From assembly GCA_019307545.1 (NCBI GenBank), contig JAFDJI010000150.1, positions 1 to 7,719 of the forward strand: a stretch of 7,719 nt of DNA, in the 5' to 3' direction. Origin of the DNA: Deltaproteobacteria bacterium (GTDB lineage Bacteria > Myxococcota_A > UBA796 > GCA-2862545). This document shows, piece after piece, positions 6,892-7,719 of this stretch. The notes beneath the pieces were generated by a model, which saw only the letters and a program-made list of their open reading frames with translations, was not told where the DNA came from and did no database searches. Each line of letters opens with the position of its first letter. Position 1 is the stretch's first letter. The translations under genes and the position numbers were made by a program.

Positions 6892-7642
6892 TTCCGTTCC
6901 CCCCGTCGGATTGGAGCGCGTCGAGGAACTCGCGGGACAAGCGGCGGCGGTCGTCGCGCATCACCTGCTTCTTCAGGGTGCCCTCAGCGAGATCGACCGC
7001 GAGGTCCACTGCGTCCCTCCGCAGGGTCTCCCGGGCCCGGATCAGCTCCTCGTGGATGTTCTTCTTGGCGGTGTCGCGGATTCGCTGGGCCTCGACGTGG
7101 GCACGGGCGACGAGTTGCTCCTCCTCTTGCTTGGCGGCCACGATGGCCTCCTCCTTGAGCGTCGTCACCTCTTCCTCGAAGTGGGAGAGGCGGCTGCCCA
7201 GCTCCTCGTGACGCTGGCGCGCCTCGTCCCGTTCGCGAGCCGCGTCGGTGAGCTCCTTGCGCATGTCGTAGGCGCGGTTCTTCAGCTGGTCACCCACCGG
7301 CCGCCGCGCTGCGTAGACGATGGCGGCGAGGAGCAGGAACAGGTTGAAGGTGTGCCATCCGAGCGGCTTCCACACGAAGTGCTCGTTCACCTTCTCGTGG
7401 TCGGTCGGGTCGGTCCAGTTGGGCACACCGTCGGCGTCGTCATCGGCGGTCCACTCGTAGCCGTGTGCGCCGGCTTCGCCTTCGTGGCCCTCTTCGCCCG
7501 CATGTGCGTCGCCCCCCCCGTGGGCATCATCGGCGTGTGCTTCGGTCTCGACCTGGGCAGGCGCCTCGTGGGGGTCGCTCGCGAACGCGGGGTACGCGGC
7601 GAACATCGCCATGGCCAGCAGCGGAAGGATGGGTGCGCGCAT
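6884..7642 (-). CDS. atpF: F1F0 ATP synthase b subunit with signal-peptide-like start and acidic/His-rich N-terminal extension
   Basis: Subunit b is the membrane-anchored peripheral stalk that stops F1 from turning with the rotor. At 252 residues it is much longer than the roughly 156-residue E. coli b. From ATG 7642, residues 1-22 look like a signal peptide (hydrophobic core, AFAS end). Residues 23-64 are rich in His, Asp, Glu, Ala and Gly. A single DxDxDGxxNxxD motif lies at 67-78. The membrane helix is about 97-112 (TFNLFLLLAAIVYAAR), and a long charged coiled coil (about 120-215) leads to the C-terminal end that would bind delta. I prefer ATG 7642 because AGGAG precedes it. An in-frame GTG at 7654 overlaps the upstream TGA (GTGA) and would add MRSP, but has no clear ribosome binding site. 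The family call rests on context plus the helix and coiled-coil layout. The function of the extension is unknown. Confidence 0.92.
   Translation of the reverse strand: MRAPILPLLAMAMFAAYPAFASDPHEAPAQVETEAHADDAHGGGDAHAGEEGHEGEAGAHGYEWTADDDADGVPNWTDPTDHEKVNEHFVWKPLGWHTFNLFLLLAAIVYAARRPVGDQLKNRAYDMRKELTDAARERDEARQRHEELGSRLSHFEEEVTTLKEEAIVAAKQEEEQLVARAHVEAQRIRDTAKKNIHEELIRARETLRRDAVDLAVDLAEGTLKKQVMRDDRRRLSREFLDALQSDGGNGNG
7409..7444 (-). other. Thrombospondin-type-3-like calcium-binding motif inside AtpF
   Basis: These bases encode residues 67-78 of AtpF, DDDADGVPNWTD, which fits the DxDxDGxxNxxD calcium loop pattern of thrombospondin type 3 repeats. It is a single copy, about 20 residues before the membrane helix, so it should face the periplasm. 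Calcium binding is inferred from the pattern only. Confidence 0.5.
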
Positions 7643-7646
7643 CGGA

Positions 7647-7651
7647 CTCCT
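7647..7651 (-). promoter_or_regulatory. Ribosome binding site favouring ATG 7642 for atpF
   Basis: AGGAG, which includes the last base of the preceding gene's TGA, sits 4 bases before ATG 7642. The spacing is rather short. The competing GTG at 7654 has only a weak CCAGG upstream, so this site tips the start choice towards 7642. Confidence 0.5.
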
Positions 7652-7719
7652 CACGCCTGGACCGAACGGCCCAGCACCTGGCTCGCGATATCCACGGAGA
7701 GCTCTGTCGAGGCTTCGCG
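7651..7719 (-). CDS. C-terminal end of a second ATP synthase b-type (b') subunit (partial, N-terminus off window)
   Basis: Only the last 22 codons and the TGA stop (7651-7653) are in the window. They read REASTELSVDIASQVLGRSV then QA. The L-x-V-D-I-A-S-x-V-L-G-R pattern is typical of the C-terminus of F0 b and b' subunits, where it meets delta. Position directly upstream of atpF supports a tandem b'/b arrangement, as seen in several deltaproteobacterial and photosynthetic lineages. The frame is open to the edge. The stop overlaps a possible GTG start of atpF and lies 8 bases before the preferred ATG, so the two genes are tightly coupled. With so few residues the assignment is good but not certain. 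Confidence 0.75.
   Translation of the reverse strand, partial: REASTELSVDIASQVLGRSVQA

Overview
This GC-rich window is almost entirely coding, and every gene I can support lies on the minus strand. I therefore describe it from high to low coordinates. It carries most of an F-type ATP synthase operon, followed by two accessory genes: a small predicted exported protein and a degenerate Ser/Thr-kinase-like protein. The tandem b-type subunits, a b subunit with a signal-peptide-like N-terminus, an F1 operon without an adjacent a or c subunit gene in view, and a Hanks-type kinase-fold gene together suggest a bacterium of the former Deltaproteobacteria, perhaps Myxococcota. That is inference from gene content, not a phylogenetic result.

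The order is: the 3' end of a b-type subunit gene (7651-7719, cut by the window edge), atpF (b, 6884-7642), atpH (delta, 6328-6891), atpA (alpha, 4777-6312), atpG (gamma, 3914-4777), atpD (beta, 2457-3896) and atpC (epsilon, 2060-2452). Genes overlap by a few bases or are separated by 4-17 bases, so they very probably form one translationally coupled transcript. Alpha and beta keep their nucleotide-binding and signature motifs, so the encoded F1 head should be functional. The a and c subunit genes are not in the window. The b subunit is unusual: a signal-peptide-like start, a His/Asp/Glu-rich stretch and one thrombospondin-type-3-like calcium-binding motif precede its membrane helix.

After a 128-base gap comes a 203-codon gene (1320-1931) for a predicted exported or periplasmic protein of unknown function. 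A 79-base gap follows, then a gene that runs off the left edge (1-1240, at least 413 codons). The latter has a protein-kinase fold but has lost the catalytic Asp (HGH in place of HRD), the metal-binding Asp (GFG in place of DFG) and the glycine loop, so I call it a pseudokinase. An acidic tail with three 15-residue tandem repeats follows the kinase domain. Whether these two genes have anything to do with the ATP synthase cannot be told from the sequence; the shared orientation and short gaps only make co-transcription possible. I see no tRNA, rRNA, CRISPR array, insertion sequence or phage gene, and no gene-free stretch above 300 bases.
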